In this document: in pieces, positions 33,834 to 43,567 of the stretch
Numbering within the stretch: the first letter of the stretch is position 1
Layout of the letters: every line of letters starts with the position of its first letter
NCBI GenBank assembly: GCA_964404285.1
Contig: CAYOJK010000002.1
Span: forward strand, 186,001 to 250,000
DNA: 64,000 nt
Origin: JBASEY01 sp964404285
GTDB taxonomy: Bacteria > CSSED10-310
Reading direction: 5' to 3'
The notes under the pieces: generated by a model
What the model was told of the DNA's origin: nothing
Databases searched by the model: none
The model's input: the letters and a program-made list of their open reading frames with translations, nothing else
Program-made: the position numbers and the translations under genes

Positions 33834-36401
33834 TTACTCCCATCTGATTTTCAGCGGTGTAAACGCGTGGATCAGCCCTTCATGATAGGGAATTATCCTC
33901 GCAGCATATCCATATCGACCCGGATACTCTACTAAAAATGAGCCTTCATATAGCCATTCAGATTCGTTTTGCGCCTTGATGCTCAAGGTTTGAATCTGTC
34001 CATTGGCAATATTGCCGTCGGGGTCAATCTTACCGAAATATATTTGGACAAGAATGTGTTCAGGGCTCAAATCACCAGCTTGGATTGTCGCTTCGACCGT
34101 GATCGTATCACCGACATGAAACTCATGCTTATCATCAAAAATTTTTGATTCGATAATTTTTACCTTGTCCCAGGCATCATGAATCCTGTCCCGCCACTGG
34201 TTGATACGCTTTGCAAGCGCTGCATCATCGGCAATCATCCTTTCATAAGCTCCATGGCTGATCAGATAACGCTGTGTATAATCTTTCAACATACGATGGG
34301 TAGTAAACATCTTACCGACGGATTTCATGGCATTTTTCATCATGCGTATCCATTGGCGGGGAAGACCTGATCGATCACGAGAGTAAAACGTGTCGGTTAT
34401 CTCTCGTTCTAAAAGTCGGTAAAGCGCTTCACTCTCGATAGCATCCTGCAAAAGCGGGTCATCGTAAACTTCCCCTGATCCAATCGCCCAGCCGTTATCT
34501 TCTCCATAACCTTCCACCCACCAGCCATCGAGGACACTCAAGTTCAAAACGCCGTTCAGAGCCGCTTTCATACCCGAAGTGCCGGATGCTTCAAGTGGCC
34601 GTCGCGGGGTGTTGAGCCACACATCACACCCGTGAAGCATGTAGCGTGCAACGTTGATGTCATAGTTTTCTAGAAACACGATGTGATTTCTGAATATTGG
34701 GTCATCTGACACCTTGACAATCCGTTTGATCAAGTCCTTGCCAGGATTGTCCTGAGGATGTGCTTTACCTGCAAAAACAAGCTGGATGGGTCGATCGGAA
34801 TGTTTTAACAAGGCTTCCAGTCTGTTCATGTCATGAAACAGCAACGTGGCGCGTTTATAGGTTGCAAATCGGCGTGAAAAACCTATCGTCAACACATCGG
34901 GATGCAGAACTTCTTCTGCCTTGATAATTTCACTGCGTGAATAACCCCATTGCCGAAGCTGCTTCGCTAATCGGGTTCGCGTGAACGATATCAACCGCTC
35001 ACGCCGAAGTTGATGAATACGCCAGAGTTCATTATCTGGAATATACTCGATCCGATCCCAGATTTCCGGATCTTCAGGCTCTTCACGGAATTTGGGACCA
35101 AAGTAGCTTTCCAGCAGATCGGACAATGGATTGTTGATCCATGTAAATGAATGGACACCATTGGTGACGTGTGAAATCGGAATTTCGTCAACAGGTAAAT
35201 CCGACCATAATCCCTGCCACATTTTCCGGGATGTTTCCCCGTGCAGCTTCGCCACACCGTTACATTGTGCGGCCATTCGAAGAGCAAGAACCGTTAAGCT
35301 GAAATTCGAATCATCCCTGATCTCCTGACCGATTCGAATCAGTTGATCGATGCCATATCCCAGCTTTTCTGCCATCTGAGACAAATATTTTCGGATTAGC
35401 TCGAGAGAGAAATTTTCATTTCCTGCCGGAACAGGCGTATGCGTTGTAAAGACGTTACCAGCCCATACAATTTCCCAGGCAGCTTGAGCTGACAACTGAT
35501 AACGTTCCATCAGCATTCGCATTCGTTCAAAACCCAAAAATGCAGAATGGCCTTCATTGATATGATAGACAGTAGGGTGAATATTCATCGCCTCCAATGC
35601 GCGTACACCCCCAATGCCAAGTACAATCTCCTGCTGAATACGCATTTCCCTGTCGCCACCATACAATCGACGGGTTATACCTCGAAAATCCGGTTTGTTT
35701 TCTGGAATGTTGGTGTCCAGAAGATAGAGCGGTATCCGGCCGACATCGACTCGCCAAATTTGACAATAAACAGTCGCGTCTCCCATCGGCACATCGACAG
35801 TCAGTGGAATGCCATCACCATTGGTGACACGGGTTACCGGTAAAGCATACCAATCATTGTCGGGATACATTTCTTGCTGCCATCCATCATTGTTCAGATA
35901 CTGCTGGAAATATCCTTCTTGGTAGAGAAGACCGATACCGATCAATGGAATGCCAAGATCCGAAGCAGCTTTCAAATGATCGCCGCTGAGTATGCCTAAG
36001 CCACCGGAATAAATGGGGAGACATTCATCAAGGCCATACTCACACGAAAAATAAGCCACCAGAAAATCTTTTTGTTCCGGCCAGGTTTTCTGAAACCAAG
36101 TTTTTGCATTTAGATAAGACTCAAATCGCGCATGCACTCGCTTCAGATTTGAAATAAAACTATCATCTTTAGATGCTTCAATTAACTCGACTTGAGGAAG
36201 AATACTCAATAATTTCATTGGGTTTTGACCGGATTCATCCCAGAAATTTCTATCCGGAGCCGATGCCGGGTGATACCCAAGCCGAATAAAAATATCCAAT
36301 GCCTCATGATCCCAAGAAAACCACATATTCATCGCAAGATCTTTTAAAAGATTCAGGTTTTCAGGAAGCCTGATATTGACCTGAAATGGTTTTATTTTCA
36401 T
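33834..36401 (-). CDS. glgP: alpha-glucan phosphorylase (DUF3417-containing type)
   Basis: 855 residues. It releases glucose-1-phosphate from glycogen or maltodextrin. The N-terminal DUF3417 segment (LAMNMWFSWDHEAL) marks the Thermotoga AgpA/short bacterial class. Other motifs include YFSCEYGLDECLPIYSGGLG, VYHINEGHSAFLG and the pyridoxal-phosphate Lys in SGTSGMKAALNGVLNLSVLD. A C-terminal beta-rich domain (about 740-855) follows. The ATG has CAGGAG upstream. It is transcribed alone, convergent with the CsgG-like gene. Confidence 0.94.
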   Translation of the reverse strand: MKIKPFQVNIRLPENLNLLKDLAMNMWFSWDHEALDIFIRLGYHPASAPDRNFWDESGQNPMKLLSILPQVELIEASKDDSFISNLKRVHARFESYLNAKTWFQKTWPEQKDFLVAYFSCEYGLDECLPIYSGGLGILSGDHLKAASDLGIPLIGIGLLYQEGYFQQYLNNDGWQQEMYPDNDWYALPVTRVTNGDGIPLTVDVPMGDATVYCQIWRVDVGRIPLYLLDTNIPENKPDFRGITRRLYGGDREMRIQQEIVLGIGGVRALEAMNIHPTVYHINEGHSAFLGFERMRMLMERYQLSAQAAWEIVWAGNVFTTHTPVPAGNENFSLELIRKYLSQMAEKLGYGIDQLIRIGQEIRDDSNFSLTVLALRMAAQCNGVAKLHGETSRKMWQGLWSDLPVDEIPISHVTNGVHSFTWINNPLSDLLESYFGPKFREEPEDPEIWDRIEYIPDNELWRIHQLRRERLISFTRTRLAKQLRQWGYSRSEIIKAEEVLHPDVLTIGFSRRFATYKRATLLFHDMNRLEALLKHSDRPIQLVFAGKAHPQDNPGKDLIKRIVKVSDDPIFRNHIVFLENYDINVARYMLHGCDVWLNTPRRPLEASGTSGMKAALNGVLNLSVLDGWWVEGYGEDNGWAIGSGEVYDDPLLQDAIESEALYRLLEREITDTFYSRDRSGLPRQWIRMMKNAMKSVGKMFTTHRMLKDYTQRYLISHGAYERMIADDAALAKRINQWRDRIHDAWDKVKIIESKIFDDKHEFHVGDTITVEATIQAGDLSPEHILVQIYFGKIDPDGNIANGQIQTLSIKAQNESEWLYEGSFLVEYPGRYGYAARIIPYHEGLIHAFTPLKIRWE

Positions 36402-36798
36402 CTTTTAATCTCCTGATAAAAAATCTGCCTCAAACAACCACAACCAAGCAGTGTAAACTTTTTCCTCTAAATCGTCCATCGAGATTCTTCAATAGTAAGC
36501 TTTTTAGTTATTATGAACCATCCAAAAGCTGGAAATCGCAAATATCTGCGCAAGAATTACCTTAAGGAAAGATGATCACGTAAAGATACATTTGCTTCTG
36601 AGCGAATAGCATACTTAGTGGGGAGAGCACAGATCTCATGAATAGACTTTTGACTGTCACAAATAATCCCTATAATTTCTGTTGATATTTTCAATGATAG
36701 GATTGCTGAAAAGTTGATTCTCTGGTATATAGAAAATGTTTTCAAGCGCATGGCCATTCAAAATGGTAATGATTTAATTTCAGAACAGGAGAAAAGAC
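36402..36798. other. divergent intergenic region between glgP and cyclophilin
   Basis: 397 nt without any convincing reading frame. The right end has AGGAG 7 nt before the cyclophilin ATG. I could not pick out a promoter with confidence, and no structured RNA stands out. Confidence 0.4.
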
Positions 36799-37374
36799 AT
36801 GGAACAAAAATTGATACTGCTGATACTAACTGCTGTTTTCTTTGTGGGAATGGTATTTGCCGAATCGAAACCTGAGAAAAACCCCAGGGTATTTTTCGAG
36901 ATCATGATTGGCGATGAAGATGCTGGTCGGATTGAAATGGAATTGTTTGCTGATGTAGCTCCGAAAACCGCTGAAAATTTCCGGGCGCTTTGCACTGGTG
37001 AAAAAGGTTTTGGATATAAAGGGTCGACATTTCATCGAATCATCCCGCAGTTCATGATTCAAGGCGGCGACTTTACAAACCACAACGGCACCGGCGGTAA
37101 GTCTATTTACGGTGATAGATTTGAGGATGAGAATTTTACTTTAAAACATGATGATGTGGGCATTCTGTCTATGGCGAACGCCGGTCCGAACACAAACGGA
37201 TCGCAGTTTTTTATCACGACAGTCAAGACGCCGCATTTGGATGGTCGACATGTCGTTTTCGGAAAAGTAGTCGAAGGAATGGATGTGGTCAAAAAGATTG
37301 AAGCAGTCGGTGCCTCCAGTGGGAGGCCAACGGCAAAAGTGGTTATAAAGGACTGTGGAGAAATCAAAAAATAA
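36799..37374 (+). CDS. exported cyclophilin-type peptidyl-prolyl isomerase
   Basis: 191 residues. The N-terminal signal peptide (LILLILTAVFFVGMVFA) would export it to the periplasm. The mature domain reads like eukaryotic cyclophilin A/B rather than bacterial PpiA/PpiB: FRALCTGEKGFGYKGSTFHR, IIPQFMIQGGDFTNHNGTGG, ILSMANAGPNTNGSQFFIT and HLDGRHVVFGKVVEGMDV. The catalytic Arg of FHRIIP is present. The cyclosporin-contact Trp (WLDGKHVVFG in CypA) is His here. Single-gene unit with its own Shine-Dalgarno. Confidence 0.95.
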   Translation: MEQKLILLILTAVFFVGMVFAESKPEKNPRVFFEIMIGDEDAGRIEMELFADVAPKTAENFRALCTGEKGFGYKGSTFHRIIPQFMIQGGDFTNHNGTGGKSIYGDRFEDENFTLKHDDVGILSMANAGPNTNGSQFFITTVKTPHLDGRHVVFGKVVEGMDVVKKIEAVGASSGRPTAKVVIKDCGEIKK

Positions 37375-37453
37375 AATTTGTCAGGTTTTTGTCTGTTAGG
37401 CAATCACTTGATTTTACAGACTATATAGACAATGAGATAAAGGAGGAATTGCA

Positions 37454-38566
37454 ATGAACAATAGGTTATTATGTGTTTTTCTGCTGGCATGTGCATTGGT
37501 CATAGTACCGGCTGTCCATGGAGCTGAGTTTCTTTACAGAGACATTTATGGGAACTTTGTAGAGTTCGATCCAGTGAAAAACTGGGGCTACGATGCAAAG
37601 AATCCTCATAGCGTGGTTTACTATCCGGGTACCGACAGTCCAGCATTTCAGGTAACGTATCAAGATGTGGAAGACGGATCCGGCATCGGATTTGATGATC
37701 CGACACAAGGCGCAAACCGCCGGGCTCGAGTGGACGATGCGTTGACTTATATCGCCGGTGTTTTGGGGGGAGGCCTCGGAGCGCCGCGGGTTCTCTTTGA
37801 ATCATCGATAAACGACCCGGGAGATAATGTTCTCGCCTATTGCGGCACCAGTTACCGGACATCACCGCCTGGGTTTCAGGGAGGCCTCATGTATGAATAC
37901 ATAACAACGGGAATTGATCCAACCTCACAACCACATGGAGTAGCAACCGTCAATTTCGGCCACAATTGGTATGCCGGCACCGGGAGTCCAGGTCCGTTTC
38001 AGTATGATCTGATGTCTGTCATGATTCACGAAGTCACACACGCTCTTGGCTTTGCATCGCTTGTCGTGAATAACACAGGCGCTAGCGGAATAGGCGCTCG
38101 CATTTATTCCATATTCGATTCATTTTTGGTGAATGGGAACAATGAGGCTTTGTTTAATTCGCAAGCTTATTTTATTGGAACCACCAACGATTTACTGGGC
38201 CAGAACGGTGGCATCAAATTTACAGGCCCTGAAGCCACTGCTGAATATGGAATCAATCCACCGATATATGCACCAAACCCTTGGGAGCCCGGTTCAAGCA
38301 TTTCACACTGGGCGACGTCTGTTTCAAATGCCGTTATGCTTCCATTCTACAGCTACGGCCAGGTGAGAAGAGTGTATCTTCCTTTTGAAATCGCGTGCCT
38401 GGAAGATCTTGGCTATGATCTAGGCGGTGCGCCACCCGACACACCTGTCCCAACGGAAACACCGGAACCGGAAATTGAAACCCCGACAACCAGCCCCTTT
38501 GGAATCGCCATTCTGGTCGGCCTGTTTACCCTGTTGGTAGGAGTCACCGGTAAAAAACGAAGATAA
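37454..38566 (+). CDS. secreted zinc metalloprotease-like protein with C-terminal anchor
   Basis: 370 residues, ATG 37454 after AGGAGG. A signal peptide (LLCVFLLACALVIVPAVHG) is followed by a domain with H192-E193-x2-H196 in MIHEVTHALGFAS. The third ligand position expected for matrixins (HExxHxxGxxH/D) is Ser here. The C-terminus has a Pro/Thr/Glu stalk (PVPTETPEPEIETPTTSP), a short FGI segment, one membrane span and KKRR. That layout is a tripartite surface-sorting or anchoring signal like those of exosortase-type systems. Substrate unknown. Confidence 0.72.
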   Translation: MNNRLLCVFLLACALVIVPAVHGAEFLYRDIYGNFVEFDPVKNWGYDAKNPHSVVYYPGTDSPAFQVTYQDVEDGSGIGFDDPTQGANRRARVDDALTYIAGVLGGGLGAPRVLFESSINDPGDNVLAYCGTSYRTSPPGFQGGLMYEYITTGIDPTSQPHGVATVNFGHNWYAGTGSPGPFQYDLMSVMIHEVTHALGFASLVVNNTGASGIGARIYSIFDSFLVNGNNEALFNSQAYFIGTTNDLLGQNGGIKFTGPEATAEYGINPPIYAPNPWEPGSSISHWATSVSNAVMLPFYSYGQVRRVYLPFEIACLEDLGYDLGGAPPDTPVPTETPEPEIETPTTSPFGIAILVGLFTLLVGVTGKKRR

Positions 38567-38588
38567 CTAATACCATGTAATCCGAGAC

Positions 38589-38618
38589 AATGGCCGGTTT
38601 ATTGCCGGCCATTTTTTT
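38589..38618 (+). terminator. intrinsic terminator after the metalloprotease gene
   Basis: AATGGCCGG and CCGGCCATT form a GC-rich 9-bp stem around TTTATTG, and the right arm runs into seven consecutive T. It lies 22 nt after the stop codon. Confidence 0.88.
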
Positions 38619-38680
38619 ATAAATTTTGAGCTTCAAATTTGCACAGTGCAAAAGATGAAAGGTTAAAGTAAAATCCCAGC

Positions 38681-40177
38681 ATGGACCTTATCCAGAAAGA
38701 AAATAACCCCCTCAATCTAGATTCACCCATCTTTGGGTTACTTCTATCCATCCAAAAAATCGGCGGCAGACCTCTTTTTGTCGGTGGTTGGGTGCGAGAT
38801 AAAATACTTGGCATCAAAACAGGAGACGTGGATATCGAAGTCTTTGGCCTGCCCTTGGATACTTTGAAACAAACCTGTCAACGTCATGGACGCCTGGTCA
38901 CTGTCGGAGCCTCTTTTGCCGTATTGAAACTCACCTTACGAAATGGCATCACCATAGATATTTCGGTGCCACGACGAGAACGCCTAACAGGGCAAGGGCA
39001 CAAAGCCTTTAATATTCAAGCTGATCCATTCATGACGGTGGAGGAGGCTGCACAGCGACGCGACCTGACTGTCAATGCCATCAGTATGGATCCGTTTTCC
39101 GGTAAACTCATCGACCCGGTAAAAGGCGCTGATGATTTGGAAAAGGGTGTATTGCGTCATATCGGACCGCGCTTTCGTGAAGATCCGCTACGAGTGTTGC
39201 GGGTGTATCGATTCCAAGCCCGATTTGGTTTCGAAATAGCCCTGGAAACCCGTAAACTCTGCCAAGAGCTCAGCGAAAGTTCAGCGTTGCAGACTTTGGC
39301 ACGTGAACGTATCGAAGACGAATTGCGTAAAATGATCCTTGACGGTGAAAAGACGGGAACGGTAGCTGCAATGAAGAATATGTATGATGACGGCATCATG
39401 TATTCGCTGTTACCAGAGCTTCATAGCCTTGCCCAGGTAGAACAGGATCCCAAATATCATGCTGAAGGCAATGTTTTGATACATACTATATTGACCGTTG
39501 CAGAAGCGGCATCGATAGCCCGTCGCGACATGCTCGAACGCGATATTGCTTGGGCGCTCAGCCTGGCTGCTTTGATACACGATTTAGGCAAAGCTAGCGC
39601 TACTATTACGGACGGTGAAGGTAACATCAAATCCCATGGTCATGACAAAGCCGGTCGGTTGCCGGCAACCACACTTCTAAACCGTATCACGGAACACACA
39701 AAAGTCCGTGAAACTGCACTTGCCCTGGCAACCAATCATATGCGTCCCCTTCATCTGGCTAAAGCAACGAAAGTTACCGATGCTGCTATTCGTCGCCTAG
39801 CAGTCGCAGTCCAACCAGCGTCACTATCATTACTGAGCAAACTGGTGGAAGCAGACACCCAAGCCAGCATACGAGGCGATGGATCCAAACCAGAAAACGC
39901 TCACCTCTATCTAATGGAGCGCGCTAAGAATTTAGGAATTGAATCCGCTCCACCAAAACCGATTATACAAGGCAGAGATCTTATTCAACTGGCGACTGAA
40001 GGAATCATTCCCAAACAATTTTCTAAAGGTGGCATTCACTTTGCGGGCTTGTTGAAAACGCTTTATCACCACCAACTCAACGGCAAATTTTCTACCAGAG
40101 AAGACGCCATCATCACCTTGCAGATTTTATGCAAAGCAGAAAAGAATTTCGCAAACGACGTTGACAGTTGCTCCTGA
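38681..40177 (+). CDS. cca: CCA-adding enzyme / poly(A) polymerase family nucleotidyltransferase with HD domain
   Basis: 498 residues. The class II nucleotidyltransferase head shows GGWVRD and the metal-binding pair D49/D51 in TGDVDIEVF, then RRDLTVNAISMDP and FREDPLRVLRVYRFQARFGF. An HD phosphohydrolase domain (ALIHDLGKASATI, then NHMRPLHLAKA) is fused at the C-terminus, as in bifunctional bacterial CCA proteins. It adds or repairs the CCA end of tRNA. Whether it makes only CCA or only poly(A) cannot be told from these motifs. Confidence 0.9.
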   Translation: MDLIQKENNPLNLDSPIFGLLLSIQKIGGRPLFVGGWVRDKILGIKTGDVDIEVFGLPLDTLKQTCQRHGRLVTVGASFAVLKLTLRNGITIDISVPRRERLTGQGHKAFNIQADPFMTVEEAAQRRDLTVNAISMDPFSGKLIDPVKGADDLEKGVLRHIGPRFREDPLRVLRVYRFQARFGFEIALETRKLCQELSESSALQTLARERIEDELRKMILDGEKTGTVAAMKNMYDDGIMYSLLPELHSLAQVEQDPKYHAEGNVLIHTILTVAEAASIARRDMLERDIAWALSLAALIHDLGKASATITDGEGNIKSHGHDKAGRLPATTLLNRITEHTKVRETALALATNHMRPLHLAKATKVTDAAIRRLAVAVQPASLSLLSKLVEADTQASIRGDGSKPENAHLYLMERAKNLGIESAPPKPIIQGRDLIQLATEGIIPKQFSKGGIHFAGLLKTLYHHQLNGKFSTREDAIITLQILCKAEKNFANDVDSCS

Positions 40178-40286
40178 CGCCTTGAGATGTTCTGATTGAG
40201 CCAATATTGACTTTTAAAGATTACGCCATTATATTTCAGTGATTTCAATGTCGATAAAGCATTGAATCAATGCAGGAGTAAAAATC

Positions 40287-40373
40287 ATGTCAAGACGGCT
40301 TTGGGCGCTAAAAATTCGTTTATGGTTTGTACTGCCCGCGCTAGCTCTTTTAATGATCTTATTCCTTTTATAA
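40287..40373 (+). CDS. 28-residue single-span membrane peptide
   Basis: ATG at 40287 is preceded by AGGAG at 40274-40278 with an 8-nt spacer, a strong site. The product begins with basic residues (MSRRLWALKIRLW) and continues into a hydrophobic span (FVLPALALLMILFLL), then stops. Positive-inside charge and length fit a small inner-membrane protein. No family recognised; it is too short for standard gene calls. Confidence 0.55.
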   Translation: MSRRLWALKIRLWFVLPALALLMILFLL

Positions 40374-40388
40374 TGAATACTATTCATT
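40372..40388. promoter_or_regulatory. perfect 8-bp dyad overlapping the small ORF stop
   Basis: AATGAATA and TATTCATT are separated by a single C. It is operator-like in symmetry and lies about 80 nt upstream of the candidate uvrA -35 box. The regulator is unknown. Confidence 0.35.
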
Positions 40389-40464
40389 TATAACCCTATC
40401 AAAACTGAGCAAACTTCCATCCTGCTGTCAGCCGAGGTTTTCGCCATATTTTCGCCTTTTAGGG

Positions 40465-40493
40465 TTGACAGCGAATTCATGACATTATTAAAG
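40465..40493 (+). promoter_or_regulatory. possible uvrA promoter
   Basis: TTGACA at 40465-40470 is consensus. The -10 is poor: TATTAA with a 15-nt spacer or TTAAAG with 17. It lies about 45 nt before the uvrA start. Confidence 0.35.
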
Positions 40494-40534
40494 TGTCTGT
40501 GTCCAGGGGGAGTGGGATATTCGGAGATGGTTAA

Positions 40535-43345
40535 GTGGAAAACATGATACTGATACAAGGCGCGAGTGAGCATAATCTTAGGCATATCAATCTGACAATC
40601 CCCAGGAATAAATTTATTGTCATAACTGGTGTATCGGGATCCGGTAAATCGTCGTTAGCATTTGACACATTATATGCTGAGGGTCAAAGACGATATGTCG
40701 AATCCTTGTCCTCCTATGCGCGCCAGTTTCTTGGGCAAATGGAGAAGCCCCGAGTGGACTATATCGGCGGATTGTCCCCGGCAATATCGATCGAACAGAA
40801 ATCCGCTTCGCATAATCCAAGGTCAACTGTCGGGACAGTAACGGAGATATATGACTATTTGCGGGTGTTGTTTGCTCGAGCAGGTGTCCAGCACTGTACT
40901 GAGTGTAAGGAACCCATAACGTCTCAGTCAGCTCAGCAAATGGTCGAACAGATCCTTCAAATGCCTTTAGGAACACGTTTTATGATTGGAGCGCCAATGG
41001 TGCAGCAGAGAAAAGGCGAACACAAAGATATTATCGATAGAGCGAGAAGCGAAGGTTTTGTTCGAATACGGATCAATGGAAAAATATGGGATGTTGACGA
41101 TGCACCGGCTTTGGACAAACGCAAAAAACACTCGATCGATATCATTGTTGATCGCTTGGAAATAGAACCTGATATCCGTAGCAGATTGACTGATTCTGTT
41201 GAAACAGCGCTTAAAATATCTGATGGGTTGATGAAACTGGTAACTGCCGATGAAATCGAAACGTTATTCAGCGAACATGCTGCCTGTCTGAAATGTGGAC
41301 GGAGTTTTCCTCCTTTGTCACCACAGCGGTTTTCATTTAATTCGCCATTAGGCATGTGTCCAAAATGCAGCGGCTTGGGAACAATCATGGATACGGATCC
41401 CGATCTTGTCATTCGAGACCATAATCTCACACTTGGTCAGGGTGTTTTAAAATTCCTGGGGGTATTGAATGACAATCCCAATGGTTGGGCAGCTCGAAGA
41501 GTATCACGTCTTGGATCTATGTTCGGCTTTACCCTGGACACTCCTTGGAAAAAACTGTCGCCTGCCGCTCAAGAAGCATTGCTTTATGGGCACCCTCCTC
41601 GGCAGCTTGAAGAAAAATCAGACTTTATAAACAGTCGCGGATGGATCGGGGTTTTAAATGATATTAGGCGTTTGTTTTTAACGACTAAAAGTGAAGGAAT
41701 GCGGCGCTGGTACAGCCAGTTTTTCAGTCATATACTCTGTCCTGAATGCAAAGGGACTCGATTGAACGAAGCGGTTCGATCAGTTTTTTTCGATACTCGA
41801 TCGATCACTGATGTTTCAAAAATGTCAGTCCAAAATATTATTGACTGGATTGCTGCTCTTGAATTATCAGCGACACAGAAAGCGATTGCTGCTGAATTAC
41901 TGAAAGAAATAACTGCCAGGCTGTATTTTCTACGAGATGTAGGCCTTCATTATCTCACGTTGGATCGCCCTGCACCCAGCCTATCTGGGGGAGAAACGCA
42001 GCGGATCCGCTTAGCATCTCAAATCGGCAGCGGATTGGTCGGGGTGTTATATATTCTTGATGAGCCTTCCATTGGTTTGCATGCGCGTGATACATCCCGT
42101 TTACTCGATACCTTGAAGCGTTTACGTGATCTTGGCAATACGGTCATTGTCGTAGAACACGACCTGGAAACAATACTAGCATCGGATTTTATAGTGGACA
42201 TGGGGCCGGGAGCCGGTCACCAGGGTGGTGATGTAATTGCAACGGGAACACCGAAGGAGGTGGCAGATAATCTTAGTTCACTTACGGGCGCTTATCTAAG
42301 CAAACGGAAAAAAATCGATTATCCTAAAAAGCGTCGAACAATACGGAACGGTTTTATAAAGGTCACCGGAGCCCGCGAAAACAATCTGAAAGGTATTTCT
42401 GTTCAGTTTCCGTTATCTCGCTTTATCTGTGTCACAGGCGTTTCCGGGTCAGGTAAAAGCACTTTAGTCAACCAAATTCTCTATCCAGCTCTTAGCAATG
42501 TTTTAAATCGGTCCCGTCGCTATGTAGGCGCACACGACGCAGTTCAAGGATCTGACAAAATAGACCGCCTTATTGAAATCAACCAAAAGCCTATCGGCCG
42601 AACACCTCGCTCGAATCCGGCTACTTATACCGGCGTCTTTACCCATATTCGTAATCTTTTTGCGATGTTACCTGAATCAAAAATGCGAGGATATAAACCT
42701 GGACGATTTAGCTTCAATGTTAAAGGTGGCCGCTGTGAAGCCTGTATGGGCGATGGTTTGAAACGAATCGAAATGCATTTTCTTGCAGATGTATTTGTTC
42801 CCTGTGAAGTGTGTAAAGCCAAACGCTTCAACCTTGAAACGCTGGAGGTTCGCTATAAGGGGTTGAATATTGCTGAAGTACTTGACCTGGAAGTGCGAGA
42901 TGCTATGGATATCTTTAAAAATCACCCAAAGATTATAAAAATTCTACAGACACTATCCGATGTCGGGCTAGGCTATATCAAGCTGGGACAACCCGCACCA
43001 ACGTTATCCGGCGGCGAAGCACAACGCGTCAAATTGTCCAGAGAGCTAGCCAAAACAGATACGGGAAAGACTTTGTATATACTGGATGAACCCACAACAG
43101 GGTTACATCCTCACGATATTTATAAGTTGCTGGATGTCATGCAGCGATTGGTGGATTTGAAAAACACGCTAGTCGTTATTGAACATAATATGGATATCAT
43201 AAAAAATGCTGACTATATCATCGATCTAGGGCCAGAAGGTGGCGATGAGGGTGGCTGGGTGGTTGCAACCGGCACACCGGAACAGATAGCTACCGATTCT
43301 CGATCTTATACCGGTAAGTACCTAAGAACTTTTTTAGACGCCTGA
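40535..43345 (+). CDS. uvrA: excinuclease ABC subunit A
   Basis: 936 residues, the usual size. DNA-damage recognition ATPase of nucleotide excision repair. Two ABC modules: Walker A GVSGSGKSS with K38 followed by FDTLYAEGQRRYVESLSSYA, and a second GVSGSGKSTLVNQILY. Two ABC signatures occur (LSGGETQRIRLASQI and LSGGEAQRVKLSREL). Zinc modules appear at CLKCGRSFPP...CPKCSGLG and CEACMGDG...CEVCKAKRF. GTG 40535 has GGAG 8 nt upstream; ATG 40544 is an alternative. It is convergent with the division operon. Confidence 0.97.
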   Translation: MENMILIQGASEHNLRHINLTIPRNKFIVITGVSGSGKSSLAFDTLYAEGQRRYVESLSSYARQFLGQMEKPRVDYIGGLSPAISIEQKSASHNPRSTVGTVTEIYDYLRVLFARAGVQHCTECKEPITSQSAQQMVEQILQMPLGTRFMIGAPMVQQRKGEHKDIIDRARSEGFVRIRINGKIWDVDDAPALDKRKKHSIDIIVDRLEIEPDIRSRLTDSVETALKISDGLMKLVTADEIETLFSEHAACLKCGRSFPPLSPQRFSFNSPLGMCPKCSGLGTIMDTDPDLVIRDHNLTLGQGVLKFLGVLNDNPNGWAARRVSRLGSMFGFTLDTPWKKLSPAAQEALLYGHPPRQLEEKSDFINSRGWIGVLNDIRRLFLTTKSEGMRRWYSQFFSHILCPECKGTRLNEAVRSVFFDTRSITDVSKMSVQNIIDWIAALELSATQKAIAAELLKEITARLYFLRDVGLHYLTLDRPAPSLSGGETQRIRLASQIGSGLVGVLYILDEPSIGLHARDTSRLLDTLKRLRDLGNTVIVVEHDLETILASDFIVDMGPGAGHQGGDVIATGTPKEVADNLSSLTGAYLSKRKKIDYPKKRRTIRNGFIKVTGARENNLKGISVQFPLSRFICVTGVSGSGKSTLVNQILYPALSNVLNRSRRYVGAHDAVQGSDKIDRLIEINQKPIGRTPRSNPATYTGVFTHIRNLFAMLPESKMRGYKPGRFSFNVKGGRCEACMGDGLKRIEMHFLADVFVPCEVCKAKRFNLETLEVRYKGLNIAEVLDLEVRDAMDIFKNHPKIIKILQTLSDVGLGYIKLGQPAPTLSGGEAQRVKLSRELAKTDTGKTLYILDEPTTGLHPHDIYKLLDVMQRLVDLKNTLVVIEHNMDIIKNADYIIDLGPEGGDEGGWVVATGTPEQIATDSRSYTGKYLRTFLDA

Positions 43346-43400
43346 CAACAGCCAAAAAAACTGATCTCCGAGAAAGGCGCTGAATTTCATTCAGATAAGC

Positions 43401-43410
43401 CTTACGTAAG
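43401..43410. repeat. short palindrome in the uvrA-ftsA convergent gap
   Basis: CTTACGTAAG is a perfect 10-bp palindrome, and CTGAAT/ATTCAG flank TTC just before it at 43380-43394. Neither has a T-run, so a terminator is not clear on either strand. Confidence 0.35.
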
Positions 43411-43567
43411 TTAGCTGATTGATTTGTTTAGCACATTAAAGACTAAAAGAATCTGGCGAGGGGACACGTGCCTAATTGATCATATTGTTACGGTGTATAT
43501 GTAATATATTGGCAACGGGGGAGAAGTCAGAAGAAAGTATGAGATCGGGTTAGGAGAAAAGATAGAT

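Larger units (their letters stand above)
40178..40534. other. intergenic region with a small ORF, palindrome and uvrA promoter region
   Basis: 357 nt. It holds a 28-residue membrane-peptide gene (40287-40373), a dyad AATGAATA-C-TATTCATT (40372-40388) on its stop codon, and a TTGACA at 40465-40470 that may start the uvrA promoter. Confidence 0.5.

Noticed and set aside
43346..43567. Terminators in the convergent uvrA/ftsA gap
   Set aside because: Only short palindromes without T-runs are present, so no terminator is claimed.
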